Shown piece after piece: positions 35,403-44,424 of a stretch of 64,000 nt of DNA; position 1 is the stretch's first letter, and each line of letters begins with the position of its first letter. This DNA is from Rhodobiaceae bacterium (lineage in GTDB: Bacteria > Pseudomonadota > Alphaproteobacteria > Rhizobiales > Tepidamorphaceae), in contig JACKJR010000002.1 of the NCBI GenBank assembly GCA_020637855.1, forward strand, positions 372,001 to 436,000. Reading direction: 5' to 3'. The notes under the pieces were generated by a model. That model saw only the letters and a program-made list of their open reading frames with translations, did not search any database and was not told where the DNA came from. The position numbers and the translations under genes are program-made.

Positions 35403-35858
35403 ATGTCGATTGGCGGCATTTCTGGAGGTTCGTTCAGCTTTTCGAACATTCAGAGCCAATTCGCACAGCAGCGCGCGGCGCAGTTCGCAGAAGACGATGC
35501 GGACTCCAGCGGCGGGTTGAGCCTTGATGAGTTCAAGGCTGCGCACGAAAAGCGCACCGGCGGGGCGGAAAAACCTGCCGGGGCGCCATCCGTGGAGGAA
35601 ATCTTTTCCTCCCTTGATGCGGATGGAAGCGGTGAAGTCACGCAAGCGGAGATTGAAGCGGCAGGGCCCCCGCCGCCTCCCCCGGGCGGTGGATTCTCAC
35701 CGGAAGGCTTGACCAGTGCTCTCTCCCTTCAGGAAGACGAGGACAGCACTTCTTCCATCCTCGACCTGCTGACATCGTCCGCAACCGATGAAAGCAGCGA
35801 GAGTGACGACGACGAGGCAAGCACCCTTGCCGCGTTGCTGCTCAACAGCATCGAATAA
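35403..35858 (+). CDS. Acidic EF-hand protein
   Basis: A 151-residue acidic protein. Two EF-hand calcium loops are visible, at residues 32-43 (DADSSGGLSLDE) and 72-83 (DADGSGEVTQAE). A run of seven prolines and glycines follows at about 89-97, then a Ser/Asp/Glu-rich tail. There is no signal peptide, although the Gly/Ser-rich N-terminus (MSIGGISGGSFSF) could be a non-classical export signal. GAGGAG lies about 10 bases before the ATG. It is divergent from a TetR gene with a shared palindromic operator, so its expression may be inducible. Confidence 0.8.
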   Translation: MSIGGISGGSFSFSNIQSQFAQQRAAQFAEDDADSSGGLSLDEFKAAHEKRTGGAEKPAGAPSVEEIFSSLDADGSGEVTQAEIEAAGPPPPPPGGGFSPEGLTSALSLQEDEDSTSSILDLLTSSATDESSESDDDEASTLAALLLNSIE

Positions 35859-35898
35859 GAAACTGCGGGAAAACCGCAGCAGCAGTGGACCAGCGTCA

Positions 35899-35931
35899 AG
35901 GACCGTCCGGCCAGAACAGCCGGACGGTCCT
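35899..35931 (+). terminator. Rho-independent terminator of the EF-hand gene
   Basis: AGGACCGTCCGGC (35899-35911) pairs perfectly with GCCGGACGGTCCT (35919-35931) around a 7-base loop, and AAATTTTCT follows. Confidence 0.85.
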
Positions 35932-36018
35932 AAATTTTCTGCGCCAAAGGCATATTCCCAATCTACGCCCGGGCATGTACATTCCAATATACGAATATCA
36001 AAACAATGGAGACGGGAG

Positions 36019-36618
36019 ATGAACGCCTTTTTGCGGGTGATTGCGGCAGTCGCGATGATTGCTTGTGCTGCTGCCGTATCGGCCGAGGAAGTGCCGATGG
36101 GCGACGACGGGCTGCACAAACCGGCCTGGTTCTCGTTGACGTTCAAGGACATCGCCGAGGACATGGAAGCGGCAAAAAGCCAGGGCAAGCGCCTGGCTCT
36201 GATGTTCGAGCAGCGCGGCTGCATCTACTGCAAGGAAGTCCACGAAACGGTGCTGACCGTTCCGGAGGTGCGTGACTACATCAAGGAGCACTTCATGGTG
36301 GTTCAGTACAACATCCATGGCTCCGAGGACCTGACCGATCTCGATGGCGAAACGCTGAGCGAGAAAAGGGCAGCAAAGAAATGGCGGCTCCTGTTCACCC
36401 CGACCATCCTGTTCATGCCCGAGGACGTGCCGACCGACGGCAGCGACGCCGGTCAGGCCGCCGTGGCGATGATGCCCGGCGCATTCAAGAAGGGCACGTT
36501 CCTGGAGATGTTCCGCTGGGTCTATGACAAGGGTTATGAGGGCGAGGAAGACTTCCAGACCTACTACAACCGCGTCTGGCGTGAAAAGCATGGCAAGGAA
36601 GAGGAAAAGACCAACTAG
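36019..36618 (+). CDS. Periplasmic thioredoxin-fold protein (SoxW-like)
   Basis: A 199-residue protein with signal peptide (MNAFLRVIAAVAMIACAAAV, cleavage near SAE). The thioredoxin-like active site is Cys68-Ile-Tyr-Cys71 in EQRGCIYCKEVH, and FTPTILFM supplies the cis-proline region. It should reduce or exchange disulphides in the periplasm. The family includes SoxW-type and DsbD-linked reductases. No sox genes are present. GGAG lies 7 bases before the ATG at 36019. It is transcribed alone between two strong terminators. Confidence 0.82.
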   Translation: MNAFLRVIAAVAMIACAAAVSAEEVPMGDDGLHKPAWFSLTFKDIAEDMEAAKSQGKRLALMFEQRGCIYCKEVHETVLTVPEVRDYIKEHFMVVQYNIHGSEDLTDLDGETLSEKRAAKKWRLLFTPTILFMPEDVPTDGSDAGQAAVAMMPGAFKKGTFLEMFRWVYDKGYEGEEDFQTYYNRVWREKHGKEEEKTN

Positions 36619-36662
36619 CCCTGACTTTCCGATAGCCGTTCCAATCGCTAGTTTGTAATCCG

Positions 36663-36689
36663 AAAGGCGCCGTCTTGTGCGGCGCCTTT
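36663..36689 (+). terminator. Rho-independent terminator
   Basis: AAAGGCGCCG (36663-36672) pairs with CGGCGCCTTT (36680-36689), followed by CTCAGTTTT, 44 bases after the thioredoxin-like gene. Confidence 0.8.
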
Positions 36690-36729
36690 CTCAGTTTTCG
36701 CCTTCCGTTGGACCGAAAGACACGCGATC

Positions 36730-37518
36730 GTGGATAAATCTGCAGCACAAACCGCCATTGTCACCGGAGCAGCTCGCGGCATTGGCCTGGCGATAACCAG
36801 ACGGTTTCTCGCCGATGGCTGGAATGTCGCGATGATCGATATCGATGCCGACACGCTCCGCATCGCCCATGCCGTACTCGTAACGAACAATGCGCTGGCC
36901 ATCGAATGCGATGTTGCCGAGCCCGATCAGGTTACGCGCGCCGTGGCGCAGGCTCATGAGCGCTTCGGGCGTATCGACGCTGTCGTCAACAATGCCGGCA
37001 TCGCCGTGTTCAAGCCGATCCTGGAAACCAGTTTCGCCGAGTGGTCGCGCGTGCTGGACGTGAACCTCTCCGGACCGTTCCTTATGGTACAGGCGGCGGC
37101 TCCTATCATGGCTGAAACCGGTGGCGGCGCGGTCGTCAACATCGGCTCCATCTCCGGCCAGCGCGCCAGTACGCTGCGCGTCGCATATGGCACCTCGAAG
37201 GCAGCCCTGGCCCACCTGACCCGCCAGCAGGCGGCCGAACTCGCCGGGATCGGCATCCGCGTCAACACCGTGGCCCCCGGCCCCGTCGACACCGCCATGG
37301 CCAAGCAGGTGCACACCCCTGAAATCCGCGCCGACTATCACGACGCGATCCCGCTCAACCGCTACGGCACCGAGGAGGAGATCGCCGAGGTCGTGGTCTT
37401 TCTGTGCGGACCCAAAGCGTCATATCTCACCGGCCAGACCATCGGCGTCGACGGTGGTTTCGATGCCGTCGGCATCGGCCTGCCGACCCTGCGCGGCGAA
37501 AAGAAGGAAAGCCAATGA
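36730..37518 (+). CDS. SDR-family oxidoreductase
   Basis: A 262-residue classical SDR with TGAARGIGLAITRRF, NNAG, catalytic Ser (NIGSISG) and Tyr-x-x-x-Lys (AYGTSKAAL), and the closing DGGFDAVG. It is catalytically complete. The start is a GTG at 36730 with only a weak GAAAGA upstream. Its stop overlaps the ATG of the ArsC/Spx-like gene (ATGA, 37515-37518), so the two are coupled. The substrate is unknown. Confidence 0.87.
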   Translation: MDKSAAQTAIVTGAARGIGLAITRRFLADGWNVAMIDIDADTLRIAHAVLVTNNALAIECDVAEPDQVTRAVAQAHERFGRIDAVVNNAGIAVFKPILETSFAEWSRVLDVNLSGPFLMVQAAAPIMAETGGGAVVNIGSISGQRASTLRVAYGTSKAALAHLTRQQAAELAGIGIRVNTVAPGPVDTAMAKQVHTPEIRADYHDAIPLNRYGTEEEIAEVVVFLCGPKASYLTGQTIGVDGGFDAVGIGLPTLRGEKKESQ

Positions 37519-37865
37519 CCGTCACAATCCACGGCATCAAGAACTGCGACACCATGAAGAAGGCCTTCGCCTGGCTGGACGGACACGGCGTCGAATACAC
37601 CTTCCACGACTACAGGAAATCAGGCGCAGACCGCGAGACGCTGGAACACTGGTGCGCTACCGCAGGCTGGGAAAAGGTCATGAACAAGGCCGGCATGACG
37701 TTCCGCAAACTGCCCGACGACGCCAAGGTTGACTTGGATCAGGCAAAGGCCGTCGCGTTGATGCTGGACAAGCCCTCGATGATAAAGCGCCCTGTACTGG
37801 AAACCGGCGACACGATCGAGATCGGCTTCAAGCCGGAACGCTACGAAGAGCTGTTCGGCGGCTGA
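37515..37865 (+). CDS. ArsC/Spx-like small reductase (YffB type)
   Basis: A 116-residue thioredoxin-fold protein. The N-terminus VTIHGIKNCDTMKKAFAWLD has the single conserved cysteine (Cys11) of the ArsC/YffB/Spx group. RKLPDD and the KRPVLETGDTIEIGFKPE segment complete the pattern. Arsenate reductase activity is not assured: this branch is mostly uncharacterised and could act on glutathione adducts. It is translationally coupled to the preceding SDR. Confidence 0.85.
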   Translation: MTVTIHGIKNCDTMKKAFAWLDGHGVEYTFHDYRKSGADRETLEHWCATAGWEKVMNKAGMTFRKLPDDAKVDLDQAKAVALMLDKPSMIKRPVLETGDTIEIGFKPERYEELFGG

Positions 37866-37885
37866 AAAGGCGCAGACAGAACGGA

Positions 37886-37903
37886 CGGAAGGTCGCCCTT
37901 CCG
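37886..37903. terminator. Possible hairpin between convergent genes
   Basis: CGGAAGG (37886-37892) pairs with CCTTCCG (37897-37903) between the ArsC/Spx-like gene and the minus-strand DUF1344 gene. Short and without a T run, so tentative. Confidence 0.35.
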
Positions 37904-37940
37904 CCCGCTCCGCGTTTCGGCTCTTCGGGGGGCAGAGCCG

Positions 37941-38198
37941 CTAGTTCTGCGGCACGATCGCGCTGGCCAGGTTGCCGATCTCCCGCTTCTCGTAGGTTAC
38001 CGTCACCTTCGTTCCCGTCTTGACTGCATCGCTGTGCCACCCGGACGGAAGCTTGAACTGCTGGCCGTCCTTGAGCGTAAGCATCATCTTAGCTGTATCG
38101 ATGGACTGCACTGTGCCATCCGCCTTATGGGCGGCCAGGGCCACCGACGTGGATGCAATGAGAGCGGCAACAACCGTCGAAATCAGATAGCGGCGCAT
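37941..38198 (-). CDS. DUF1344-family small secreted protein
   Basis: An 85-residue protein with signal peptide (MRRYLISTVVAALIASTSVA, cleavage after LAA). The mature part has DGTVQSIDTAKMMLTLKDGQ and a lysine-rich beta hairpin, matching DUF1344, a small periplasmic family common in rhizobia. The function is not known. AAGGA lies 7 bases before the ATG. It stands alone. Confidence 0.8.
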   Translation of the reverse strand: MRRYLISTVVAALIASTSVALAAHKADGTVQSIDTAKMMLTLKDGQQFKLPSGWHSDAVKTGTKVTVTYEKREIGNLASAIVPQN

Positions 38199-38439
38199 TG
38201 GAACATTCCTTCGAATTCCGGCGAACGGAAAACATCCGATCAAGCCCTTGTGCAACCGGTCCGGAACCGTCGCGTCGCGCTGCCCTTGATATCGGCAGCG
38301 CCGGCGGTTCCCCGCTGCGCAACGCCAAGATGGGGCGAGGAAAGCCCGCTTTCAAATTAAAGAAAAATAATGTTCCGAAAGGCTGCCCTGCCCCTTTCTC
38401 GCCGGATTGCGGAAGACTGGATCGGGTATGATGCGGGGC

Positions 38440-39255
38440 TTAGTATCTGTCGTCGAACAGGTCGCGCCAGATCTTCTCGCCGATAAGGCAATCGTAGCCA
38501 TCAACCACGGGGATCGGCCGCACCGAAGGCGGCATGATCGCCGGCCCTGTCAATATGCCCGAGACTTCCAGCACGAGTTTCCGACGCACGGCCTGCGGGA
38601 AGTCCGCCCAGTCCAGCACGGGGATGACGAAGGAACCCGTGCCGCCGATCACGCACTCCTTGTAATAAACATCGAGATCATCGAGGTGCCATTGTGCGCC
38701 CATGCCTTCGCGGGTCATCAGCGGCAACCCGTTTATGACAATCCCCCTGGAAACCGCTTTATCGCGGGAATTCGTCACCAGGCCACCGTCGTTGTTGGGG
38801 CCATCTCCGGAGATATCGATCACCCGGCGCAGACCGGCAAAGCCGTTCCTGTCAAACAAGGGAATCGCATACTCGATCGCACCCGAAATGGAGGTGCGGC
38901 GCAGTGAATCCGGGAGATTCACCGACAACTTCGCGACGAAAGCCTCGATGTCTTCGCGGCTGGAAATCAGCGTCCAGTCCACGACCGTGTTCTGGAGCAG
39001 CGCACCGGCCCATTCGACATACGTCAGTGCGATTCGTCCGTAGCCGCCGTTCTTGATCGCGGCAATGACTTCCTCGCTGACAAGCGCTTCGGCATAGCCG
39101 CGCCGCTGGATTTCCTGCTCGCGCGCAGTCATCGAGCGTGAAACGTCCACGGCCAGCACGAGTTCAAGATCAACAGGGGTATCTTCTGCACTGGCCGGAG
39201 ACGACAAGGTCCCCAGCCCGATCAACCCTGCAATCAGGGCGGTCCGCACCAACAT
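38440..39255 (-). CDS. DUF1194 von Willebrand A-like secreted protein
   Basis: A 271-residue protein with signal peptide (MLVRTALIAGLIGLGTLSSP, cleavage near ASA). LVLAVDVSRSMTAREQEIQR is a MIDAS-like motif (DxSxS form), followed by RVIDISGDGPNNDGG. DUF1194 proteins are a secreted von Willebrand A group of unknown function. It is 61 bases downstream of the aminotransferase gene. The start at 39255 gives the signal peptide. The ~68 residues available further upstream have no ribosome binding site. Confidence 0.82.
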   Translation of the reverse strand: MLVRTALIAGLIGLGTLSSPASAEDTPVDLELVLAVDVSRSMTAREQEIQRRGYAEALVSEEVIAAIKNGGYGRIALTYVEWAGALLQNTVVDWTLISSREDIEAFVAKLSVNLPDSLRRTSISGAIEYAIPLFDRNGFAGLRRVIDISGDGPNNDGGLVTNSRDKAVSRGIVINGLPLMTREGMGAQWHLDDLDVYYKECVIGGTGSFVIPVLDWADFPQAVRRKLVLEVSGILTGPAIMPPSVRPIPVVDGYDCLIGEKIWRDLFDDRY

Positions 39256-39316
39256 GCCCGAAAAGTTAGGGCGCAAGCCCGCGGGTGTCGAGAGATTAGG
39301 GTCAGGACCCTGGGCC

Positions 39317-40570
39317 TTATCCGGCAATTTCGCGCATGGCGCCAAGGAATGACGCAACCTCGCCCTCGGTATTGTAGTGGCACAGCGAAACCCGCACGCA
39401 AGAGTCCAGCCCGAGCGGACGCAGCACGGGGCCGGAATAATGATCCGCCTTGCGCGCATGGACCCGGATACCGCGTTCCCTCAGCGCCGAAACCACGTCC
39501 GTTGCGTCCATCCCTGCGACATTGAGCGAAACCAACCCTTCGCGCGCCGGATTGTCGCTGCCTGCCAGAATCGAAACCTTCGGCATGTCTCTCAGGCCAG
39601 GCTGATTTCCAACGCCATTGATAATCGCGTCGGTCAGGTCCTTCTCATGGGCATGAATCGCTTCAGCCGCAGCATCGATGAGCTGACGCCTGCTGCCTTG
39701 TCCGCCGACACGCCCGCCAAGCCAGGTAAAATAATCCACCACATCGGAAAACGTCGCATAGGCGCCGGTGTCGCGCGTCCCCAGCTCCCAGCGATCTTCC
39801 GGTCCGCCGATGAGATTGTTGAGCGGATGTTTGCCCAACCGGTCCGACACCCAGGCGAGCCCATAGCCATGGCGCGAGAACATCTTGTAGGGCGAAACGA
39901 CATAGCCATCGACACCATACGCACTGACATCGACATGGCCGTGCGCGGCATGCTGGATGCCGTCGACGATGATAAAGCACTCCGGGGCGACTTCGCGGAT
40001 GGCAGCTGCGATGGCCGCAATATCCATGCCCATGCCGCTAACCGGTGAACCGTGGATGATCGTCGCCACGCGCGTGTCGGGCGTCACCTTGGCACGGTAA
40101 GCATCGGCGGTAACGGTGCCGGTCGTATTGTCGTGGACGGCGGCAACATAAGACTTGCCGGTGATCTGCGCCCACTTCTGCGCCGGCGAACTGCTGGCCG
40201 GGTGCTCCATCGTGCTGCCGAGCACCTGCCCGCCCTCGGGTGCGGCCATGATCGCGGCCGAGACGACGCGAAACATCATTTCCGTTCCGCTTTCACCGAG
40301 AATCACCTGACCGCCCTTGGCATTGAGGAAGGTCTTCGCATCCTCGCGCGCCTTGGCGATGATCGCGTCGAGTGCTTTCGAAGCCTCGTTATCGCGTCCC
40401 TGATTGTCGGGAATGGCCGCGAACTTGGCGGAGGTCTCCACCACCGAATTCAGCGTCAGCGCGCCGCCGGCATTTTCGAAGAAGATACGCTCACCTGTGA
40501 ACGGACAGCTTTCGACATGGGCAAACCGCGCCCGGACTTCATCGATAATGGACGGATCGCGCCCCAGCAT
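39317..40570 (-). CDS. Class V aminotransferase (cysteine desulfurase-like)
   Basis: A 417-residue PLP enzyme. The cofactor lysine is Lys229 in VVSPYKMFSRHGYG, with Asp203 and His207 in IIVDGIQHAAHG contacting the PLP ring. FFENAGGALTL near residue 30 is the usual N-terminal substrate loop. It resembles cysteine desulfurase-like proteins and isopenicillin-epimerase-like enzymes, but the mobile-loop cysteine of true IscS/SufS is not obvious, so an alternative aminotransfer or lyase role is possible. AAGGG lies about 9 bases before the ATG at 40570. Just upstream is the sulfur operon on the same strand. Confidence 0.82.
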   Translation of the reverse strand: MLGRDPSIIDEVRARFAHVESCPFTGERIFFENAGGALTLNSVVETSAKFAAIPDNQGRDNEASKALDAIIAKAREDAKTFLNAKGGQVILGESGTEMMFRVVSAAIMAAPEGGQVLGSTMEHPASSSPAQKWAQITGKSYVAAVHDNTTGTVTADAYRAKVTPDTRVATIIHGSPVSGMGMDIAAIAAAIREVAPECFIIVDGIQHAAHGHVDVSAYGVDGYVVSPYKMFSRHGYGLAWVSDRLGKHPLNNLIGGPEDRWELGTRDTGAYATFSDVVDYFTWLGGRVGGQGSRRQLIDAAAEAIHAHEKDLTDAIINGVGNQPGLRDMPKVSILAGSDNPAREGLVSLNVAGMDATDVVSALRERGIRVHARKADHYSGPVLRPLGLDSCVRVSLCHYNTEGEVASFLGAMREIAG

Positions 40571-40696
40571 ATTGCTACACCCTTGCATGATTGATTGGCG
40601 CGAAATGCACCTCAAACACGCATACGCTGCAGGTGAAAAAAGTTCCAGACCGTTCGGCGGATATCAGTCCCGCATCAATCGCAGCCCAACCCGTGA

Positions 40697-41521
40697 TCAG
40701 GCTTGCGACAGCCCCTCGCCAACGAACGCCTTCTCAAGCACGAATTCGCGCGGCTGGGAATTCGCCCCCTCCTTGAGACCGAACCCCTCGATGACCGCCT
40801 TGACGTCGCGATTGAAGTCCATCGAACCGCACAGCATCGCCCGGTCGTGCTCCGGATGGGGTTGCGCAAGACCCAGATCCTCGTAGATCTTGCCGCTAGC
40901 GAAATTGTCGCTGATGCGCCCGGTGAAACGGCTCGCCTCGCGCGTGGCCGCCGGATGGTAGTAGAGGCGCCCGGCAATTTGCTCTCCGATCAGTGGATCG
41001 TCGGGCAGTGCATCGACGAGCTGTTGCCCGAAGGCCAGCTCGGCATTGGTCCGGCAGCAATGCATCAGCACCACTTCCTCGTAACGCTCCCAGGTTTCGG
41101 GATCGCGCAGCAGGGAAGCGAAGGGTGCGATACCCGTGCCGGTCGCCAGCATCCACAGCCGCTTGCCCGGCAGCAGTGCGTCAAGCACCAGCGTGCCAAC
41201 CGGTTTCGGGCGCACGATGATCTGGTCGCCCGGCCTGATGTGCTGCAGACGCGAGGTCAACGCGCCGTCCGGCACCTTGATCGAATAGAATTCCAGTTCA
41301 TCGTCCCATGACGGCGAGGCAATCGAATAGGCCCGCTGGATCGGTTTCCCGTTTTCGCCGGGCAGACCGATCATGACGAATTCGCCGGAACGGAACCGCA
41401 GCGACCGCGGCCGCGTCACCCGGAACGAGAACAACCCTCCGGTCCAGTGATGGACACTGGTTACCGTTTGGGCATCGGGCATGGTTTCGGCTGACACGCC
41501 AGCCGTGCTGTGCATGTTCAT
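40697..41521 (-). CDS. Ferredoxin--NADP+ reductase
   Basis: A 274-residue flavoprotein of the bacterial FNR type. The FAD site RAYSIASPSWDDELEFY and the NADP domain motif ATGTGIAPFASLLRDPETWE are clear, and CGSMDFNRDVKAVIEGFG closes the nucleotide site. It moves electrons between NADPH and ferredoxin. As the last gene of the sulfate-reduction operon it probably feeds reduced ferredoxin to the sulfite reductase. AAGGTG lies 7 bases before the ATG at 41521. Confidence 0.92.
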   Translation of the reverse strand: MNMHSTAGVSAETMPDAQTVTSVHHWTGGLFSFRVTRPRSLRFRSGEFVMIGLPGENGKPIQRAYSIASPSWDDELEFYSIKVPDGALTSRLQHIRPGDQIIVRPKPVGTLVLDALLPGKRLWMLATGTGIAPFASLLRDPETWERYEEVVLMHCCRTNAELAFGQQLVDALPDDPLIGEQIAGRLYYHPAATREASRFTGRISDNFASGKIYEDLGLAQPHPEHDRAMLCGSMDFNRDVKAVIEGFGLKEGANSQPREFVLEKAFVGEGLSQA

Positions 41522-41559
41522 GGCATCACCTTGTCGGGCGAAAGGATGTCGGCTGGATG

Positions 41560-42009
41560 TCAGGCGGATTTGCGCAACCGGTCCTGATAGCTCTGCTGGC
41601 CGGCACCGCGCGGAACCTGCACCTTCCACTGGCTTTCATCCTGACGGGCGGCAAGATCGTCGCTGATTTCGACCTCGTCGAACCCGCAGCGCAGTGCAAA
41701 GGCATACTGATCGGCAATCAGGTGCCCGGTTGCACGCAGCCGCCCCTCATATCCAAGACGGCGCAGCCAGCGGGCAAGCCCGAAACCTCGCCCGTCGGCA
41801 AAGGAAGGAAAGGGAATCGAAACCGCATCGACCCCAAGAACATGATCGATTGCAACGGAAGGATCGGCGGAGTTGGGCAGACGCACACCTATCTCGTCAT
41901 CCACAGTCACGTCGCCGGCCAGCAGCGACTCAAACTCGACCCAGCGGAAGCCATGCTCCTCGCTGAGATCGTCACCATGAAACGCGCCGTCGCGCACAAT
42001 CGTCGTCAT
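41560..42009 (-). CDS. DUF934-family protein
   Basis: A 149-residue cytoplasmic protein. The segment FPSFADGRGFGLARWLRRLG followed by EGRLRATGHLIADQYAFALRCGFDEVE is the DUF934 signature. It is regularly found beside cysI and cysH in alpha- and betaproteobacteria and is thought to assist sulfite or nitrite reduction, without biochemical proof. Here it sits between cysH (26 bases) and the FNR gene (38 bases), inside one operon. Confidence 0.9.
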   Translation of the reverse strand: MTTIVRDGAFHGDDLSEEHGFRWVEFESLLAGDVTVDDEIGVRLPNSADPSVAIDHVLGVDAVSIPFPSFADGRGFGLARWLRRLGYEGRLRATGHLIADQYAFALRCGFDEVEISDDLAARQDESQWKVQVPRGAGQQSYQDRLRKSA

Positions 42010-42035
42010 GATCCTAAAACCTCTCCTGCCGCGCT

Positions 42036-42764
42036 TCACGCTGCAACGGTGGTGCGCACTATTCTGCCGTTTTCGAAATGGATGCCGCATTCGGTCTTGT
42101 CGCTGCCGCGCCAGCGCCCGGCGCGTTCGTCCTCGCCTTCGGCAACCGGTGACGTGCAGGGACCGCAGCCGATGGAGCGGAAGCCCTTGTGCACCAGCGG
42201 GTGGCGCGGCAGATCGTATTTCTCGAAATAGGCGATGATGTCCTCACGCTCCCAGAAGACGAGCGGATTGAGCTTGATACGTCCGTCGGCCTGTTCGATC
42301 AGCTTCAGATCGGACCGCGTATCCGCCTGATGGCGTTTGCGGCCGGTGATCCAGGCATCGAAGTTCTGCAGGACCGCGTCCAGCGGAGCCGTCTTGCGCA
42401 GCGCACAGCAGCTATCGGTATCGTTCATGTGCAGCCGGCCGAAGACATCGTTGCGGCGCACCTGCTGCGGGTCCGGCGTAACGCGGCGCACATCCGTCAG
42501 ACCGAATTTCTCTGTCAGCTCGAGTTGATACGCCAGCGTCTCCTGGAACAGCATCCGCGTATCGACGAACAGTACCGTGGCATCGCGCTTCACGCGCGAG
42601 AGCATGTGCAGCAGCACGGCTGAATCCGCGCCGAAGGAACTGACGAGCGCGATGCGTCCGAACTCACCTTTCACGAAGGCCTTGTCCAGGAGCCGCAGCG
42701 CTGCTGCTTCCTGCGCGTCGAGATTGTGCTGCGACAGCGTCTCTTCGGTCGCTTCAAGCCGCAT
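42036..42764 (-). CDS. cysH: Adenylyl-sulfate/phosphoadenylyl-sulfate reductase
   Basis: A 242-residue enzyme that reduces APS or PAPS to sulfite. The P-loop-like SSFGADSAV lies at 42-50. Cys119-Cys120 (DSCCALRK) and Cys200/Cys203 (IGCGPC) are the four ligands of the iron-sulfur cluster that marks the APS-using branch, and Cys226 (TECGIHF) is the catalytic cysteine. All are intact. It overlaps the end of cysI by 11 bases, so translation is coupled. Confidence 0.94.
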   Translation of the reverse strand: MRLEATEETLSQHNLDAQEAAALRLLDKAFVKGEFGRIALVSSFGADSAVLLHMLSRVKRDATVLFVDTRMLFQETLAYQLELTEKFGLTDVRRVTPDPQQVRRNDVFGRLHMNDTDSCCALRKTAPLDAVLQNFDAWITGRKRHQADTRSDLKLIEQADGRIKLNPLVFWEREDIIAYFEKYDLPRHPLVHKGFRSIGCGPCTSPVAEGEDERAGRWRGSDKTECGIHFENGRIVRTTVAA

Positions 42765-44424
42765 GGCTTTGCATCTCCTGCGGGTAAAGAGCTTCGCGGA
42801 AGGGGCTGAGTCCGAGCCGTCTGTAGGCCTGGAGGAAGGTCTCGTCGGAACCTTCGCGCAAGTTCAGGTAGGCCATGACCAGCCGTTCGACCGCCGGGAC
42901 GATCTCGTCGGCTGAAAAGCCCGGCCCGGCGCGTTCGCCGATCGTGGCCGTCTCGGTGCCATCACCACCGAGTGTGATCTGGTAGTTTTCGACGCCGGCA
43001 CGGTCGAGGCCGAGAATGCCGATGTGGCCGACATGATGATGACCGCAGGCATTGATGCAGCCGGAAATCTTAATCTTAAGCGGGCCGACTTCGTGCTCCA
43101 GCTTCAATTCATCGAAGCGCTGCGCGATCTCCTGCGCAATCGGGATCGAGCGGGCCGTCGCCAGCGCGCAATAGTCCATGCCCGGGCACGCGATGATATC
43201 GCTGATGAGACCGATATTGGCGGTTGCCAGACCGGCCTTCTTCAGCTCGGCATGAACGGCGGCGATGTCGGCGCGGCGCACGTGCGGCAGGATGATGTTC
43301 TGCTCGTGACTGACGCGCAGTTCATCGTGGCCGTAGCGCTCGGCGAGATCGGCAAGCACGCGCATTTGTTCGGCGCTTGCATCCCCCGGCGTTCCGCCAA
43401 CCGGCTTCAGCGACACGGTGACGATGCCGTAAGCCGGGTTCTTGTGTTCGGCGACATTGGTCTCGACGAAGGAGCGCAGCAACGGATCGGCGGCAACAGC
43501 TTCCTCGAAAGCGACAGAACGGGTGTTGTCGAAATCAGGTGGCGCAAAGGCTGCCTCGATTGCGGCAACGAGTTCGGCGTCAGGGCCGGTGAGTTCGCTA
43601 CGGATGGTCTCGAAGGCCGTTTCGATCTGCGCCTTGAGCTTCTCGGCTCCGGTCTCGTGCACGAGGATCTTGATACGCGCCTTGTACTTGTTGTCGCGCC
43701 GGCCGCTGAGATTGTAGACGCTGAGCACGGCTTCCAGATAAGGAAGCAGATCGGCCTTGGGCAGGAAATCCCGCACGACATGGCCGACCATCGGCGTGCG
43801 GCCGAGCCCGCCACCGACAATGACCTCGTAGCCCGGCTCGCCGGCTTCGTTGCGCACCATCCGCAGGCCGATGTCATGCGCCTTGGTAACGGCGCGATCA
43901 TTCGGGCTGCCAGTGATGGCGATCTTGAACTTGCGCGGCAGGTAGGTGAATTCCGGGTGGTCGGTCGACCACTGGCGCAGCAGTTCCGCCGTCGGACGCG
44001 GGTCCTCGATCTCATCGGCAGCCGCGCCGGCGAAATGGTCGGCGGTGACGTTGCGGATGCAATTGCCGCTGGTCTGGATCGCATGCATGCCGACATCGGC
44101 GAGCGCATCCAGCATGTCCGGCACATCGCGCAGCCTGGGCCAGTTGAACTGGATGTTCTGGCGCGTCGTGAAGTGGCCGTAGCCCTTGTCCCAGCGCTCC
44201 GCGATAGTGGCGAGCTGGCGCATCTGGATGCTGTTCAGCGTGCCGTAGGGGACGGCGACGCGCAGCATGTAGGCATGCAACTGCAGGTACAGACCGTTCA
44301 TCAGCCGCAGCGGCTTGAACTCGTCCTCGGTCAGGCTTCCGTCGATACGCCGGCTGACTTGTTCGCGAAACTGCGCGACCCGGCCCCGGACGTATGACTC
44401 GTCGAATTCGTTATAGCTATACAT
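42754..44424 (-). CDS. cysI: Sulfite reductase hemoprotein (ferredoxin type)
   Basis: A 556-residue sirohaem/4Fe-4S enzyme. The cluster ligands are Cys413 and Cys419 (ACPGMDYCALA) and Cys456 and Cys460 (SGCINACGHHH). Two ferredoxin-like half domains are visible, and TTRQNIQFNW marks the first sirohaem contact region. It reduces sulfite to sulfide with six electrons. The ferredoxin-NADP reductase downstream and the cobA-type gene upstream (sirohaem precursor) fit its cofactor and electron needs. It overlaps DUF2849 by 8 bases and cysH by 11. Confidence 0.93.
   Translation of the reverse strand: MYSYNEFDESYVRGRVAQFREQVSRRIDGSLTEDEFKPLRLMNGLYLQLHAYMLRVAVPYGTLNSIQMRQLATIAERWDKGYGHFTTRQNIQFNWPRLRDVPDMLDALADVGMHAIQTSGNCIRNVTADHFAGAAADEIEDPRPTAELLRQWSTDHPEFTYLPRKFKIAITGSPNDRAVTKAHDIGLRMVRNEAGEPGYEVIVGGGLGRTPMVGHVVRDFLPKADLLPYLEAVLSVYNLSGRRDNKYKARIKILVHETGAEKLKAQIETAFETIRSELTGPDAELVAAIEAAFAPPDFDNTRSVAFEEAVAADPLLRSFVETNVAEHKNPAYGIVTVSLKPVGGTPGDASAEQMRVLADLAERYGHDELRVSHEQNIILPHVRRADIAAVHAELKKAGLATANIGLISDIIACPGMDYCALATARSIPIAQEIAQRFDELKLEHEVGPLKIKISGCINACGHHHVGHIGILGLDRAGVENYQITLGGDGTETATIGERAGPGFSADEIVPAVERLVMAYLNLREGSDETFLQAYRRLGLSPFREALYPQEMQSHAA

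Noticed and set aside
37515..37865. Arsenic operon formed by the ArsC-like gene with the ArsR/ArsP-like pair
   Set aside because: They are more than 20 kb apart, and the ArsC-like protein is of the YffB/Spx branch, coupled to an SDR.
43024..44397. Plus-strand open frame of about 457 codons opposite cysI
   Set aside because: Antisense to a complete sulfite reductase with all four cluster cysteines; no recognisable domain.
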